From Ruminococcus bovis (GTDB taxonomy: Bacteria > Bacillota > Clostridia > Oscillospirales > Acutalibacteraceae), in assembly GCF_005601135.1 (NCBI RefSeq), contig NZ_CP039381.1:1113941-1177940 (forward strand): a stretch of DNA of 64,000 bases, written 5' to 3'. The translations under genes and the position numbers were made by a program. A model generated the notes under the pieces. That model worked only from the letters and a program-made list of their open reading frames with translations, was not told where the DNA came from and ran no database searches. Of this stretch, positions 52,101 through 60,540 are shown piece by piece (position 1 is the first letter of the stretch; each line of letters begins with the position of its first letter).

Positions 52101-55100
52101 TGCACGTCTTGATTATTACGACAGCAATAATTCTGATAAGAAGATTGAAACGAGCTTTGAATATCTCGACGCAGAACAGTTACGTCGGGATATTTTGGAC
52201 GATATTAACCGTCCTTCTCCGATGGGACTTGTGGTGTACGCTGATGAAAACGGCAAGACGATTGATTACAGCTTTGTTGATGATTTGCCAAAGCCGTTAG
52301 TCAGCGTGACCGTTGAGCCACGCCCTGAAAGACCGTCTGAGTATAAGGTTTTGCTTGATAGAGCAAGACAGCTTATCGGCGAATATAACGAAAGAGAATT
52401 TGGTACAGATGACTTTGAGTTACCCGACGATTTATCTGAAATCAACGTCGCATACACAACCACCGAGGACGAAAAGCACGAATTAACGGCTAATGTAAAC
52501 CTTGTTGATTTTCGTATCGAAACAAAGATTGATAATACCGTTGTCCGCACTGAGCAATATGATTCATTGCAGGATATTGTCGAGAACGGCTTGGACGGTA
52601 TGGAGTTTGACGACCTCATTTATGTGTCCGATGAGGAGCTTGCACCGTTCTATGAGGAACACGACGAGCTTGACGACGTAGATCCCGCAGTTATTCGTCA
52701 GCAGCTTGAGGACGCAGGGATAGTCAACGGTGAGCTTGTCGATGAAGATAAGCTGAACAGTGATCCCTTTATTCAACAGGTTATGGCTGACGCAGAAGCC
52801 GTTGCCGACAAGTCCGACCTTATCGGTCAGGAACTAACGCTTGATGAACGCAAATTCATTGTTGAGAGCGTGGGCAGTAACGGCGACGTTTCAATGCGTG
52901 ATATTACCTTTGAGGACACTAACGGTTTTCCAATATTCCGTTCCGAAAAGGTAGGTTTTGTACGCCGTGCTATTGAAGAACAACAGACACAGCAGGAAGA
53001 AATTACACCCGCTTGGGAGCGTCAACCGAGAGCAAAGGCGCAGACCTTTGACCTTCACCCCGACATTCCTATGGCTGACCGTCATACCTTTGACCTCAAA
53101 GCCTTTGAGGTAGAGGAGGTTGGCAAAAAAGCACGTTTCCGCAGAAATGTTGAAGCTATCCGTGTCTTGAAAGAATGTGAGTTTGATAACAGATTTGCCA
53201 CACCCGAAGAACAACAACTCCTCGCACAGTACGTCGGTTGGGGCGGAATCCCCGAAGCATTTGACGAGAACAATACAGCGTGGTCGGACGAATTTACAGA
53301 GCTTTACGGCTTACTCTCACCCGAAGAATATCAGTCTGCGAGAGAAAGTACGCTGACCGCATTTTACACCCCACCCGTCGTGATTTCAGCCATTTACAAG
53401 GCTATGGAACAGATGGGCTTTAAGGAAGGTAACATTTTGGAGCCGTCCTGCGGTATCGGTAACTTTATCGGTATGCTGCCGCAGAGTATGGAGAACAGCC
53501 GTGTTTACGGTGTGGAGATTGATAAGATTTCCGCAGGTATCGCACAGCAGCTCTATCAGCGTTCCTCTATTGCCGGACAGCCGTTTGAGGAAGCGAATAT
53601 CCCCGACAGCTTTTTTGACGCTGTTGTGGGCAACGTCCCCTTCGGCGATTTCAGCGTAGCAGACAAACGCTACGATAAAAACCATTTCCTTATACACGAC
53701 TACTTCTTTGCTAAGTCCCTCGATAAGCTCCGTCCGGGCGGCGTTATGGCTCTTGTAACTTCAAAGGGTACAATGGATAAAGAAAATCCCGCCGTGCGTA
53801 AATATATTGCACAGCGAGCCGAGCTGCTCGGAGCAATCCGCTTACCGAATAACACATTTAAGGGCAACGCAGGCACGGAGGTTGTGTCGGATATTCTTAT
53901 CCTGCAAAAGCGTGACCGCATTATCGACATCGAGCCTGATTGGGTGCATTTGAATACCGATGAAAACGGTATCCGAATGAACAGCTATTTTGTAGAACAC
54001 CCCGATATGGTACTCGGTGATATGAAGATGGTGTCGGGACGGTTTGGCGAGGAAGCAACGTGTGTTCCATACGAAAATGCTGACCTTGCAGCTTTGCTTG
54101 ATGAAGCTGTTTCCAATATTCACGGTGAGGTAAACGAGTACGAGCAAGACGAGGAACTGGAGGAAGAAGATAATTCTATCCCCGCTGATCCGAACGTCAG
54201 AAACTTTTCTTACACGCTGCTTGACGATGTAATCTATTTCCGTGAGAACAGCCGAATGTCGCCTGTTGATATGTCAGCGACAGCAGAAAACCGAATCAAG
54301 GGCTTGATTGAGATCCGCAATTCCGTCAGGCACTTGCTGGAGTTGCAGACTGAGGACTATCCCGACAGCGATATAAAAGCCGAAATGCAGCGTTTGAATA
54401 CGCTGTACGACGAATATACGAAGAAGTACGGACTTATCAGTAGCCGTGCTAATAATATGGCGTTTTCAAGGGACAGCTCCTATTCGCTTTTATCCTCTCT
54501 TGAGGTGTTGGACGAGGACGGAAACCTTGAGCGCAAGGCTGACATTTTCTTCAAACGTACCGTCAAGGCACATAAGCCTGTTACTTCTGTTGATACCGCA
54601 ACCGAAGCGCTCGCCGTTTCTATGGGTGAAAAGGCAGAGGTCGATATGGACTATATGTGTGAGCTGACAGGTAAGAGCGAACAGGAGATTTACGACGAAT
54701 TACAAGGCGTAATTTTCCTCAATCCTTTGTATGAAAACAACCGTTATTCAGAGCAGAAATATCTGACGGCTGATGAGTACCTGTCGGGCAATGTCAGGGA
54801 GAAACTTGAAACCGCACAGAAATCGGCGGCAGTAAACCCTGATACCTATTCCATCAATGTGCAGGCTCTTGAACGGGTACAGCCGGAGCCTTTGACAGCT
54901 TCTGAAATCTCGGTCAGGCTCGGCGCTACTTGGATACCGCCTGAGATTATCCAACAGTTTGTGTTTGAATTTCTCGGTACACCACGCTATGCCCAGTGGA
55001 AAATGCAGTTACACTATTCACCCTATACGAGTGAATGGAGCATTGAAAACAAGAGCTATGATAACACCAATATCAAAGCGTATCGCACCTACGGTACTGA

Positions 55101-57870
55101 CCGAATAAACGCTTACAGAATCATTGAGGAAACCCTTAATCTGAAAGATGTTCGTATCTTCGATTATGTCGAGGACGAGTTTGGCAAACGCAAGCCGGTA
55201 CTTAATAAAAAGGAAACGACAATCGCTTTGCAGAAGCAGGAGCTTATCAAAGAGGGCTTCCGAGAATGGATTTGGAAAGATCCACAGCGCCGTGAACGGC
55301 TCTGTAAAATCTACAATGAAAAGTTTAACAGCACCCGTCCCCGTGAGTACGACGGTAGCCATATTACGTTTAGCGGTATGAATCCCGAAATTGAACTCAG
55401 GGAACATCAGAAGAACGCTGTCGCCCACATTTTATACGGCGGCAATACGCTCCTTGCACACGCAGTTGGGGCTGGGAAGACGTTCGAGATGACGGCGGCT
55501 GCTATGGAATCTAAAAGGCTTGGACTTTGCTCCAAGTCTTTATTTGTTGTGCCGAATCACCTTACCGAACAATGGGCTGCGGAGTTTTTACAGCTCTATC
55601 CGGCGGCGAATATTTTGGTGGCGACAAAGAAAGATTTTGAAACCGCCAACCGTAAGCGTTTCTGCGGCAGAATCGCCACAGGCGACTATGACGCAATCAT
55701 TATCGGTCACTCTCAGTTTGAGAAAATTCCGATGAGCATAGAGCGTCAACGTGCTTTGCTTGAACAGCAGATTGATGAAATCACTGATGGTATTGCCGAG
55801 CTGAAAGAAAACCGAGGAGATAACTTCTCGATTAAGCAGCTTGAAAAAACCCGAAAATCCATCAAGGTAAAACTGCAAAAGCTGAACGACCAAACCCGAA
55901 AAGATGATGTAGTCACCTTTGAGGAACTCGGCGTAGACAGGCTTTTTATTGATGAAAGTCACTACTACAAAAACCTTTACCTCTACACAAAAATGAGGAA
56001 CGTCGGCGGTATCGCTCAGACCGAAGCGCAGAAAAGCTCCGACCTCTTTATGAAATGCCGCTATCTTGATGAAATCACAGGCGGCAGAGGAACGGTATTT
56101 GCAACAGGTACTCCTATCTCAAATTCAATGGTTGAGTTATATACCATTCAGAGATATTTGCAGTATGAAACCCTTGTTGAGAACGGCTTGCAGCACTTCG
56201 ACGCTTGGGCTTCCACGTTCGGCGAAACCGTAACCGCCTATGAGCTGAAACCCGAAGGAACAGGATACAGAACGAAAACTCGTTTTGCTAAATTCTACAA
56301 TCTTCCCGAACTAATGGCGATGTTCAAACAGGTTGCGGATATAAAGACGGCGGATACATTAAATCTGCCGACGCCAACGCCGCACTATCACAATGTCGCC
56401 GTGAAACCGTCCGAAATGCAAAAGACGATGGTTGCAGACCTCGCCGAGCGAGCTGAAAAAGTCAGAGGTGGTAATGTTGATCCGAGCGTAGACAATATGC
56501 TGAAAATCACCAATGACGGACGCAAGCTCGCACTCGATCAGCGTATGATTAACCCTATGCTCCCTGATAACGAGGGTAGTAAAATCAATGCCTGCGTAGA
56601 TAATATTTTTACGATTTGGCAGGATAACACCGATAAGAAATCAGCGCAGCTTGTGTTCTGTGACCTCTCAACTCCGAAGCCGGACGCTGAGTTTTCCGTT
56701 TATACGGATATACGGCAAAAGCTGATTGAGCGAGGTGTGCCGGAGAGCGAAATCCGCTTTATTCACGAAGCAAAAACCGAGGTACAGAAGCAGGAGCTTT
56801 TCAAAAAAGTCCGTAAGGGCGAGGTCAGAGTTTTACTTGGCTCTACACAGAAAATGGGTGCAGGTACAAACGTACAGAATAAGCTCATAGCCTTGCACGA
56901 CATAGATTGTCCGTGGCGACCAAGCGACCTTGAGCAGCGTTCGGGACGTATCATCAGACAGGGCAACGAAAACCCTGATGTTGAGATATACAGATATGTA
57001 ACAGAGGAAACCTTTGACGCATATTTGTATCAGCTCGTCGAGGGTAAACAGAAGTTTGCGGCTCAGATTATGACCAGCAAATCACCTGTGCGTACCGCCG
57101 AGGATATTGACGACACGGCTCTTTCCTATGCCGAGATTAAGATGTTGGCGACAGGCAATCCGTACATCAAAGAGAAGATGGATTTGGATATTCAGGTGAA
57201 CAAACTGAAAATGCTTAAATCCTATTACCTCTCTCAGAAGTACGACCTTGAAGATAAAATCATCAAGTTTTATCCGCAGGAAATCGCTTTGCAAACAGCA
57301 CGAATCAAAGGCTTAAAAGCTGATTTGGAAATCCAAAAAACGCACCCGAAGGAAATTGACGGCAAGTTTGTCGGTATGACAATTCAGGGTACTGAATACA
57401 AGGATAAAGCCGAAGCGGGCAAAGCTATCATCGAGTTTTGCAAAACAAAAACAAACGCTGATACAGAAATCCTCGGTGAATATCGTGGCTTCAAGATGGA
57501 AATTGAGTTTAATCAGTATGAGCGAGCTTATGTAGTAACTCTTAGGGAAAACTCCTCTTACCACGTTACACTCGGTACAGATATTCACGGTAATATCACA
57601 CGTTTGGATAACGCTATCGACGGTATTGAAAGCCGCCTGAATAAAGCGGAAGAACAACTCGCAAACACGCAAGCCCAGCTCGAAACCGCAAAGGTCGAGG
57701 TGGAAAAACCATTCGCCCAAGAGGACGAATTACAACAAAAAATGGCTCGGTTGACCGAGCTGAACGCCTTGCTCGATATGAATCAGGGCGACGTTCCCGT
57801 TGTCGGCGGCGAGCCTGACGAAAAGGATTCACAGCAGACACGGGACAGAAACAACAGAGAAGAACGATAA
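49144..57870 (+). CDS. Giant N6-methylase-like/SNF2 helicase protein of the ICE
   Basis: The 2908-aa protein, from N to C, has: an ArdC-N-like region (about 20-85; FDEQLLIYAQKPEATAVL), a low-complexity linker (about 265-395) that overprints tnpV, a MutS domain-I-like segment (about 872-960; PLMQEYFRLKDEHPDTIILY then RMGEFLEAMGDDAEL), an N6-adenine methylase-like domain (about 1415-1600; EPSCGIGNFIGMLP and VVGNVPFGDF, a variant of NPPF), and an SNF2-type helicase (about 2090-2650; HAVGAGKTFEMT, DESHYYKN, EQRSGRIIRQGN). Such proteins of conjugative elements are thought to protect or process incoming DNA. Confidence 0.9.
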   Translation: MARKFDLISQLYVDTSKEVLSPDKWAAFLRTACYNYRLRFDEQLLIYAQKPEATAVLPIERWNRTFGRWVNRGAKGIAVFERHDGVSQKLVHYFDISDTHAGEYSRAVPIWTMQPEYTNDVIATLESSFGDLEDKESLAKAIMSAATNAVEDNTPDYIRDLLLGTNDTFLEDLGEDSVTAMYKELVTNSVAYMLMTRLGIDTEMYFDDDDFRNVVNFNSDDTLNALGVATSAIAEMGLSEVSKTVLALNRQNRTFAENRQPEYTNDRNIERSFEDGRTDLHNAGRLSASQSDASRTAEGRAGTVRSDEEEVSVSSAQNPLYQSADEGQADRTLGGNRTDSAGDGGTPAQTDGSSGGRDGEAESGRSDEVDTPDEQSPALSTGDRTSGSDLRLNPEEQAQSVEPVFSTADTIQLIGNVVDFFERYPHLYSELNLGTDRTQAFVRLSYTFNHAEDTERLLDKMKALIIPESASEDFEGVYKQVEQRRNLLTVISSDKYVSGDTNFNVFDEDGELRKHPFFGVDEVVNEIFATTPHLKASLDEIRGYFEGFSDIQKRTEYIRSIFNDDFTEIILADDTRVGYKTYENGLLIWKGRYPDREGQSFHRWDAVAGHFEAMRLLGMLHSVIKPLPSQDGQLQLITESAGRNNPAFSFSQELIDAALTRGSGVEEGKMRIYEQYQKSLSKSENISFLKKEYGIGGSSSAVPYTGVGEDHDSKGIELHLGYGEGSPRQMLTWNYVEKRIGELIKLDRYLNSKEKEYYPRWLERQEELRAERAAEREIREALFTPPSEKSEPEPVEYEYRYTLGASVYIGASEYEILSVDDDRVMLFDKSFPLFNKEMPRAEFDAKVKENPMNDHLKVAVQPKKEQETAQRDYSKYNPLMQEYFRLKDEHPDTIILYRMGEFLEAMGDDAELVSQALGLQLTRRRISSEEDIKMCGFPVHKSTPNIDMLLDRGFNIGVSGVNFDGKRYYLNMPSQKADNPIESQPIARLDYYDSNNSDKKIETSFEYLDAEQLRRDILDDINRPSPMGLVVYADENGKTIDYSFVDDLPKPLVSVTVEPRPERPSEYKVLLDRARQLIGEYNEREFGTDDFELPDDLSEINVAYTTTEDEKHELTANVNLVDFRIETKIDNTVVRTEQYDSLQDIVENGLDGMEFDDLIYVSDEELAPFYEEHDELDDVDPAVIRQQLEDAGIVNGELVDEDKLNSDPFIQQVMADAEAVADKSDLIGQELTLDERKFIVESVGSNGDVSMRDITFEDTNGFPIFRSEKVGFVRRAIEEQQTQQEEITPAWERQPRAKAQTFDLHPDIPMADRHTFDLKAFEVEEVGKKARFRRNVEAIRVLKECEFDNRFATPEEQQLLAQYVGWGGIPEAFDENNTAWSDEFTELYGLLSPEEYQSARESTLTAFYTPPVVISAIYKAMEQMGFKEGNILEPSCGIGNFIGMLPQSMENSRVYGVEIDKISAGIAQQLYQRSSIAGQPFEEANIPDSFFDAVVGNVPFGDFSVADKRYDKNHFLIHDYFFAKSLDKLRPGGVMALVTSKGTMDKENPAVRKYIAQRAELLGAIRLPNNTFKGNAGTEVVSDILILQKRDRIIDIEPDWVHLNTDENGIRMNSYFVEHPDMVLGDMKMVSGRFGEEATCVPYENADLAALLDEAVSNIHGEVNEYEQDEELEEEDNSIPADPNVRNFSYTLLDDVIYFRENSRMSPVDMSATAENRIKGLIEIRNSVRHLLELQTEDYPDSDIKAEMQRLNTLYDEYTKKYGLISSRANNMAFSRDSSYSLLSSLEVLDEDGNLERKADIFFKRTVKAHKPVTSVDTATEALAVSMGEKAEVDMDYMCELTGKSEQEIYDELQGVIFLNPLYENNRYSEQKYLTADEYLSGNVREKLETAQKSAAVNPDTYSINVQALERVQPEPLTASEISVRLGATWIPPEIIQQFVFEFLGTPRYAQWKMQLHYSPYTSEWSIENKSYDNTNIKAYRTYGTDRINAYRIIEETLNLKDVRIFDYVEDEFGKRKPVLNKKETTIALQKQELIKEGFREWIWKDPQRRERLCKIYNEKFNSTRPREYDGSHITFSGMNPEIELREHQKNAVAHILYGGNTLLAHAVGAGKTFEMTAAAMESKRLGLCSKSLFVVPNHLTEQWAAEFLQLYPAANILVATKKDFETANRKRFCGRIATGDYDAIIIGHSQFEKIPMSIERQRALLEQQIDEITDGIAELKENRGDNFSIKQLEKTRKSIKVKLQKLNDQTRKDDVVTFEELGVDRLFIDESHYYKNLYLYTKMRNVGGIAQTEAQKSSDLFMKCRYLDEITGGRGTVFATGTPISNSMVELYTIQRYLQYETLVENGLQHFDAWASTFGETVTAYELKPEGTGYRTKTRFAKFYNLPELMAMFKQVADIKTADTLNLPTPTPHYHNVAVKPSEMQKTMVADLAERAEKVRGGNVDPSVDNMLKITNDGRKLALDQRMINPMLPDNEGSKINACVDNIFTIWQDNTDKKSAQLVFCDLSTPKPDAEFSVYTDIRQKLIERGVPESEIRFIHEAKTEVQKQELFKKVRKGEVRVLLGSTQKMGAGTNVQNKLIALHDIDCPWRPSDLEQRSGRIIRQGNENPDVEIYRYVTEETFDAYLYQLVEGKQKFAAQIMTSKSPVRTAEDIDDTALSYAEIKMLATGNPYIKEKMDLDIQVNKLKMLKSYYLSQKYDLEDKIIKFYPQEIALQTARIKGLKADLEIQKTHPKEIDGKFVGMTIQGTEYKDKAEAGKAIIEFCKTKTNADTEILGEYRGFKMEIEFNQYERAYVVTLRENSSYHVTLGTDIHGNITRLDNAIDGIESRLNKAEEQLANTQAQLETAKVEVEKPFAQEDELQQKMARLTELNALLDMNQGDVPVVGGEPDEKDSQQTRDRNNREER
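49967..50320 (+). CDS. tnpV: TnpV homologue overprinted in the helicase gene (+1 frame)
   Basis: Within the giant gene, in another frame, is a full-length 117-aa TnpV (MAELTYTMQGDYLLPNLTLP...), with YTNLLTKGKLTEHLAEIEQT in the centre and VQAEVIYA at the end. It has its own GAAAGGAG ribosome binding site 8 nt before the ATG. It aligns end to end with the stand-alone TnpV at 11551-11901, so it is a real protein family and not a chance frame. The host frame across the same bases encodes only a Ser/Asp/Gly/Arg-rich linker. Confidence 0.85.
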   Translation: MAELTYTMQGDYLLPNLTLPEQPKVELGQYAQMRRKYLYRQRRILYTNLLTKGKLTEHLAEIEQTALEMEERLLKQMAAQEGVTEKLKAEDPMKWTRLMNNLRHSAQEIVQAEVIYA

Positions 57871-57885
57871 GGAGGAATTACTGTT

Positions 57886-58221
57886 ATGACAGACAAAAAT
57901 TACAATGAACTTCTTTTTAAGAAGGTCACACAGGAACACAAGGAATTGGTAGAGGAGCTTGAAAAGCTCCCTGCCAACGAAGCATTGAGCCGTGCTTATG
58001 AGAAGGTTATCAAGGAAGATTTGGTGTGCAGTATCGGCGACAGCAACCTTACTCAGAACGAAGCAAGAGCTTTGCTTCGCCTGAGCCATCCGCTTGACGC
58101 TCTTTACAGCGAGTGGCTGCATAACGATTACAGCTACAACGATATACTGCGGGATACCATCAAAGACCGTGCGACTTCGGCGGTGCGTGAGATGAAAAAT
58201 CAGACGCTCGACGCAAGATAA
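57886..58221 (+). CDS. DUF3848 family protein
   Basis: The 111-aa protein has the DUF3848 pattern: ..NEALSRAYEKVIKEDLVCSI.., LTQNEARALLRLSHPLDALY and SEWLHNDYSYNDILRDTIKD. AAGGAGGAA precedes the ATG, 15 nt after the helicase gene. The family is typical of Clostridia ICEs and has no known function. Confidence 0.82.
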   Translation: MTDKNYNELLFKKVTQEHKELVEELEKLPANEALSRAYEKVIKEDLVCSIGDSNLTQNEARALLRLSHPLDALYSEWLHNDYSYNDILRDTIKDRATSAVREMKNQTLDAR

Positions 58222-58226
58222 CGGCT

Positions 58227-59189
58227 ATGCCGTATATAGACGCTCAGGCTGTTGCCAAAGCGAGAGAAATGGACTTGCTCACTTATTTGCAGAACTACGA
58301 GCCGCAGGAGTTGGTCAAGTTTTCCGCAGACACCTACTGCACCCGCAGCCACGACAGCTTGAAGATTTCCAACGGTAAATGGTATTGGTGGTCAAGGGGA
58401 TATGGAGGTTACTCCGCCCTTGACTACCTCGTGAAAGTACGAGGTTTAGGCTTCACGAGAGCCGTAGAAACTATCATCGGAAAGTGTGCGGTTGAGCCGC
58501 CCGTCTATGTAGAACAGAAGAAAAACAAAAAGCCGAAGCCTTTACTTCTGCCGGATAAAAGTGCTTCCAACAGAGTGATTTACAGGTATCTAAGCGGCAG
58601 AGGAATAGACCGAGAGCTGATAGATTTATGTGTAGCCGAGGGGAGAATTTTCGAGAGCCTTCCGTACCATAATGTTGTTTTTGTGGGCTTTGATAAGGAA
58701 AACAAACCGAGGTACGCTTCCTACCGAGCGACGGGCAGTATGCGGATATTGGGCGACTGTTCGGGTAGTGATAAGCATTATTCATTCAGATTGGCGAACA
58801 GCGAGAGCAACACAGTCCACATTTTTGAATGTCCCATTGACCTTTTATCTTACGCTACATTACTGAAAATGAGGGGCTATGATTACCGCCGTTTCAATCT
58901 GTTGTCCCTTGCGGGAATCTACTCACCGAACAAAGATAAGGAGCTTGTGAAAGTCCCTGTTGCCCTTGTGAATTATCTGCAAGAACACCCTCACACACAG
59001 AAAATCGCTATCCATTTTGACAGCGACAGCAAAGGCAGAGAAGCCGCCGTTGCACTCAAAAATAGGCTTCAAAAAGAGTATCAGGTCGTTGATTTACCTC
59101 CCCCGCAGGGCAAGGATTTCAACGACTTTTTATGTTTACAACTGAATATCCAAAAACATAAATACAAGGAAAGGAACGATGACCGATAG
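58227..59189 (+). CDS. DUF3991/Toprim-domain (primase-like) protein
   Basis: The 320-aa protein has an N-terminal zinc-ribbon-like, CHC2-type region (DTYCTRSHDSLKISNGKWYW, WSRGYGGYSALDYLVKVRG), a DUF3991 domain with RVIYRYLSGRGIDRELIDLC, and a Toprim fold (FECPIDLLSYATL with the Glu, and KIAIHFDSDSKGREAA with DxD, about residues 255-270). It may act as a primase-like enzyme for the transferred strand. It starts 5 nt after the DUF3848 gene. Confidence 0.88.
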   Translation: MPYIDAQAVAKAREMDLLTYLQNYEPQELVKFSADTYCTRSHDSLKISNGKWYWWSRGYGGYSALDYLVKVRGLGFTRAVETIIGKCAVEPPVYVEQKKNKKPKPLLLPDKSASNRVIYRYLSGRGIDRELIDLCVAEGRIFESLPYHNVVFVGFDKENKPRYASYRATGSMRILGDCSGSDKHYSFRLANSESNTVHIFECPIDLLSYATLLKMRGYDYRRFNLLSLAGIYSPNKDKELVKVPVALVNYLQEHPHTQKIAIHFDSDSKGREAAVALKNRLQKEYQVVDLPPPQGKDFNDFLCLQLNIQKHKYKERNDDR

Positions 59190-59933
59190 ATGAAGATTAA
59201 CATTTATCAAATCAACCACGAGCGTGACGATAAACGATTGATGTTCTTCGGATTGGACGAAGTACAAAAGCTCACGGGCAGTAAGATGGTCAAGGCTGAG
59301 ATTTACGACAAGATTTTCAGCGGTGATGTTGACTGCCATTCGCTTGAAGATGTTTACAGAAAATTCAACGAGGAACACCCCGCAGGATATAAAGGCAGAT
59401 CGCTTTCGGTGTCCGATGTTGTTGAGATTATCGAGAGCAATAACACAGAAAAAGGTTTCTACTACTGCGACAATTTCGGCTTCAAGACGATTAGTTTTGC
59501 GCCTGAGAAAGCACAGGATACCGTCAGCAAAAATCAGATTACCGTTCTCTATTTGCAGGTCGGTAAGTTACCACAAACGGTTTCCATTGACAACTCCCTT
59601 GAAGCAATGCAGCGTCTTGTCGGTGGGTATATTGAGGAGTATATGCCCTTTGATGATGAGGTTGCTTTAATCTGCAACGAGGAAGGCAAAATGAACGGCA
59701 GCTCCTTGAATAGAGCCGTCTATGACGAGCATAGCAAGGAAATGATTGAGATTATCGCCGGAGATTTCTTTATTGCGTATGCTCCTGTTGGATCGGAAAA
59801 CTTTAAGAGCCTTCCGAAAGATTTGGAGAAGAAATACGCCGAGAAATTCAAATATCCTGAACGGTTTTACAAGCAAAACGGACAGATTAAAGCCTATCCG
59901 GTTAAACCGAAAAATCGTGATATGGAACGCTAA
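59190..59933 (+). CDS. YodL-DUF3846 domain protein
   Basis: The 247-aa protein begins MKINIYQINHERDDKRLMFF and YDKIFSGDVDCHSLEDVYRK (YodL domain, about 1-100). The second domain has ITVLYLQVGKLPQTVSIDNS, LEAMQRLVGGYIEEYMPFDD and ALICNEEGKMNG (DUF3846 pattern, about 113-200). Both domains are frequent in ICE accessory proteins. The ATG directly abuts the previous stop (TAG-ATG). Confidence 0.82.
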   Translation: MKINIYQINHERDDKRLMFFGLDEVQKLTGSKMVKAEIYDKIFSGDVDCHSLEDVYRKFNEEHPAGYKGRSLSVSDVVEIIESNNTEKGFYYCDNFGFKTISFAPEKAQDTVSKNQITVLYLQVGKLPQTVSIDNSLEAMQRLVGGYIEEYMPFDDEVALICNEEGKMNGSSLNRAVYDEHSKEMIEIIAGDFFIAYAPVGSENFKSLPKDLEKKYAEKFKYPERFYKQNGQIKAYPVKPKNRDMER

Positions 59934-59947
59934 ACCTTGAAGAAATC

Positions 59948-60060
59948 GGCAGCCCCTGTGTGAGATGTATAATCTTAGCAAGCATACTGTTTGTATCCAC
60001 GAAGCGGATAAAACAGTGCAGAGCTTGTTAGGGGCTGCCCCCTAATACCCCGTAAAGAAA
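59948..60060 (+). other. Candidate origin of transfer (oriT)
   Basis: The intergenic region before mobC and relaxase holds nested inverted repeats. The outer pair is GGCAGCCCCT/AGGGGCTGCC (59948-59957 and 60030-60039). The inner pair is ACTGTTTGTATCC/GGATAAAACAGT (59986-59998 and 60006-60017, one bulged base). They are followed by CCCCCTAATACCCCGTAAAG. Position, symmetry and the conserved-looking GC-rich tail fit an oriT with a nic site near the outer right arm. Confidence 0.6.
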
Positions 60061-60071
60061 GGACTGATATA

Positions 60072-60218
60072 ATGAACGGAATTCTTTTATTCATACTCGG
60101 CTGTTTCCTCGGCGGCTTTCTTGGTGTGACTATGATGTGTCTGCTTCAAATCAACCGCCTGAATCATTACGAGATGAAGGATAAGGAGGATAAGACCGCC
60201 GATGAGGAGAAGCTATGA
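60072..60218 (+). CDS. Small membrane protein (DUF3789-like, 48 aa)
   Basis: The ATG at 60072 follows GAAAGGACTGATATA. The product MNGILLFILGCFLGGFLGVT and MMCLLQINRLNHYEMKDKED is a one-helix membrane protein with a charged tail, as in DUF3789 proteins that often precede mobC in ICEs. Its end overlaps the mobC start by 17 nt. Confidence 0.75.
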   Translation: MNGILLFILGCFLGGFLGVTMMCLLQINRLNHYEMKDKEDKTADEEKL

Positions 60219-60540
60219 TAAGCATATACGCCTGACTAAAGAGGAGCGTGATGATTGGCAGCACAAGGCAGCTATGACTTGCTTGAATGAATCATCACTT
60301 ATTCGTTTGCTGATGAAAGGTTACGCACCAAAGGAAAAGCCTGACGAGCGTTTCTTTGAAGCTATGCGAGAGTTGTCGGCTATCGGCAACAATATCAATC
60401 AGCTCGCCGCAAAAGCAAACTCACTTGGCTTTGTTGACGCTCCAATGCTCTACCGTGAAGCGGAGCGTTGGCACAAATTTCAGGCAGATATTGAGAGCGT
60501 GTTCTTACGCCCTGACAAATTGGATTTGAAATGGCAGTAA
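60202..60540 (+). CDS. MobC-family relaxosome protein
   Basis: The 112-aa protein has a ribbon-helix-helix N-terminus (MRRSYDKHIRLTKEERDDWQ) and the MobC signature FFEAMRELSAIGNNINQLAA (about residues 51-70). It binds oriT and helps the relaxase to open the DNA. It overlaps the relaxase gene by 10 nt; GAGGAG precedes its start. Confidence 0.92.
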   Translation: MRRSYDKHIRLTKEERDDWQHKAAMTCLNESSLIRLLMKGYAPKEKPDERFFEAMRELSAIGNNINQLAAKANSLGFVDAPMLYREAERWHKFQADIESVFLRPDKLDLKWQ

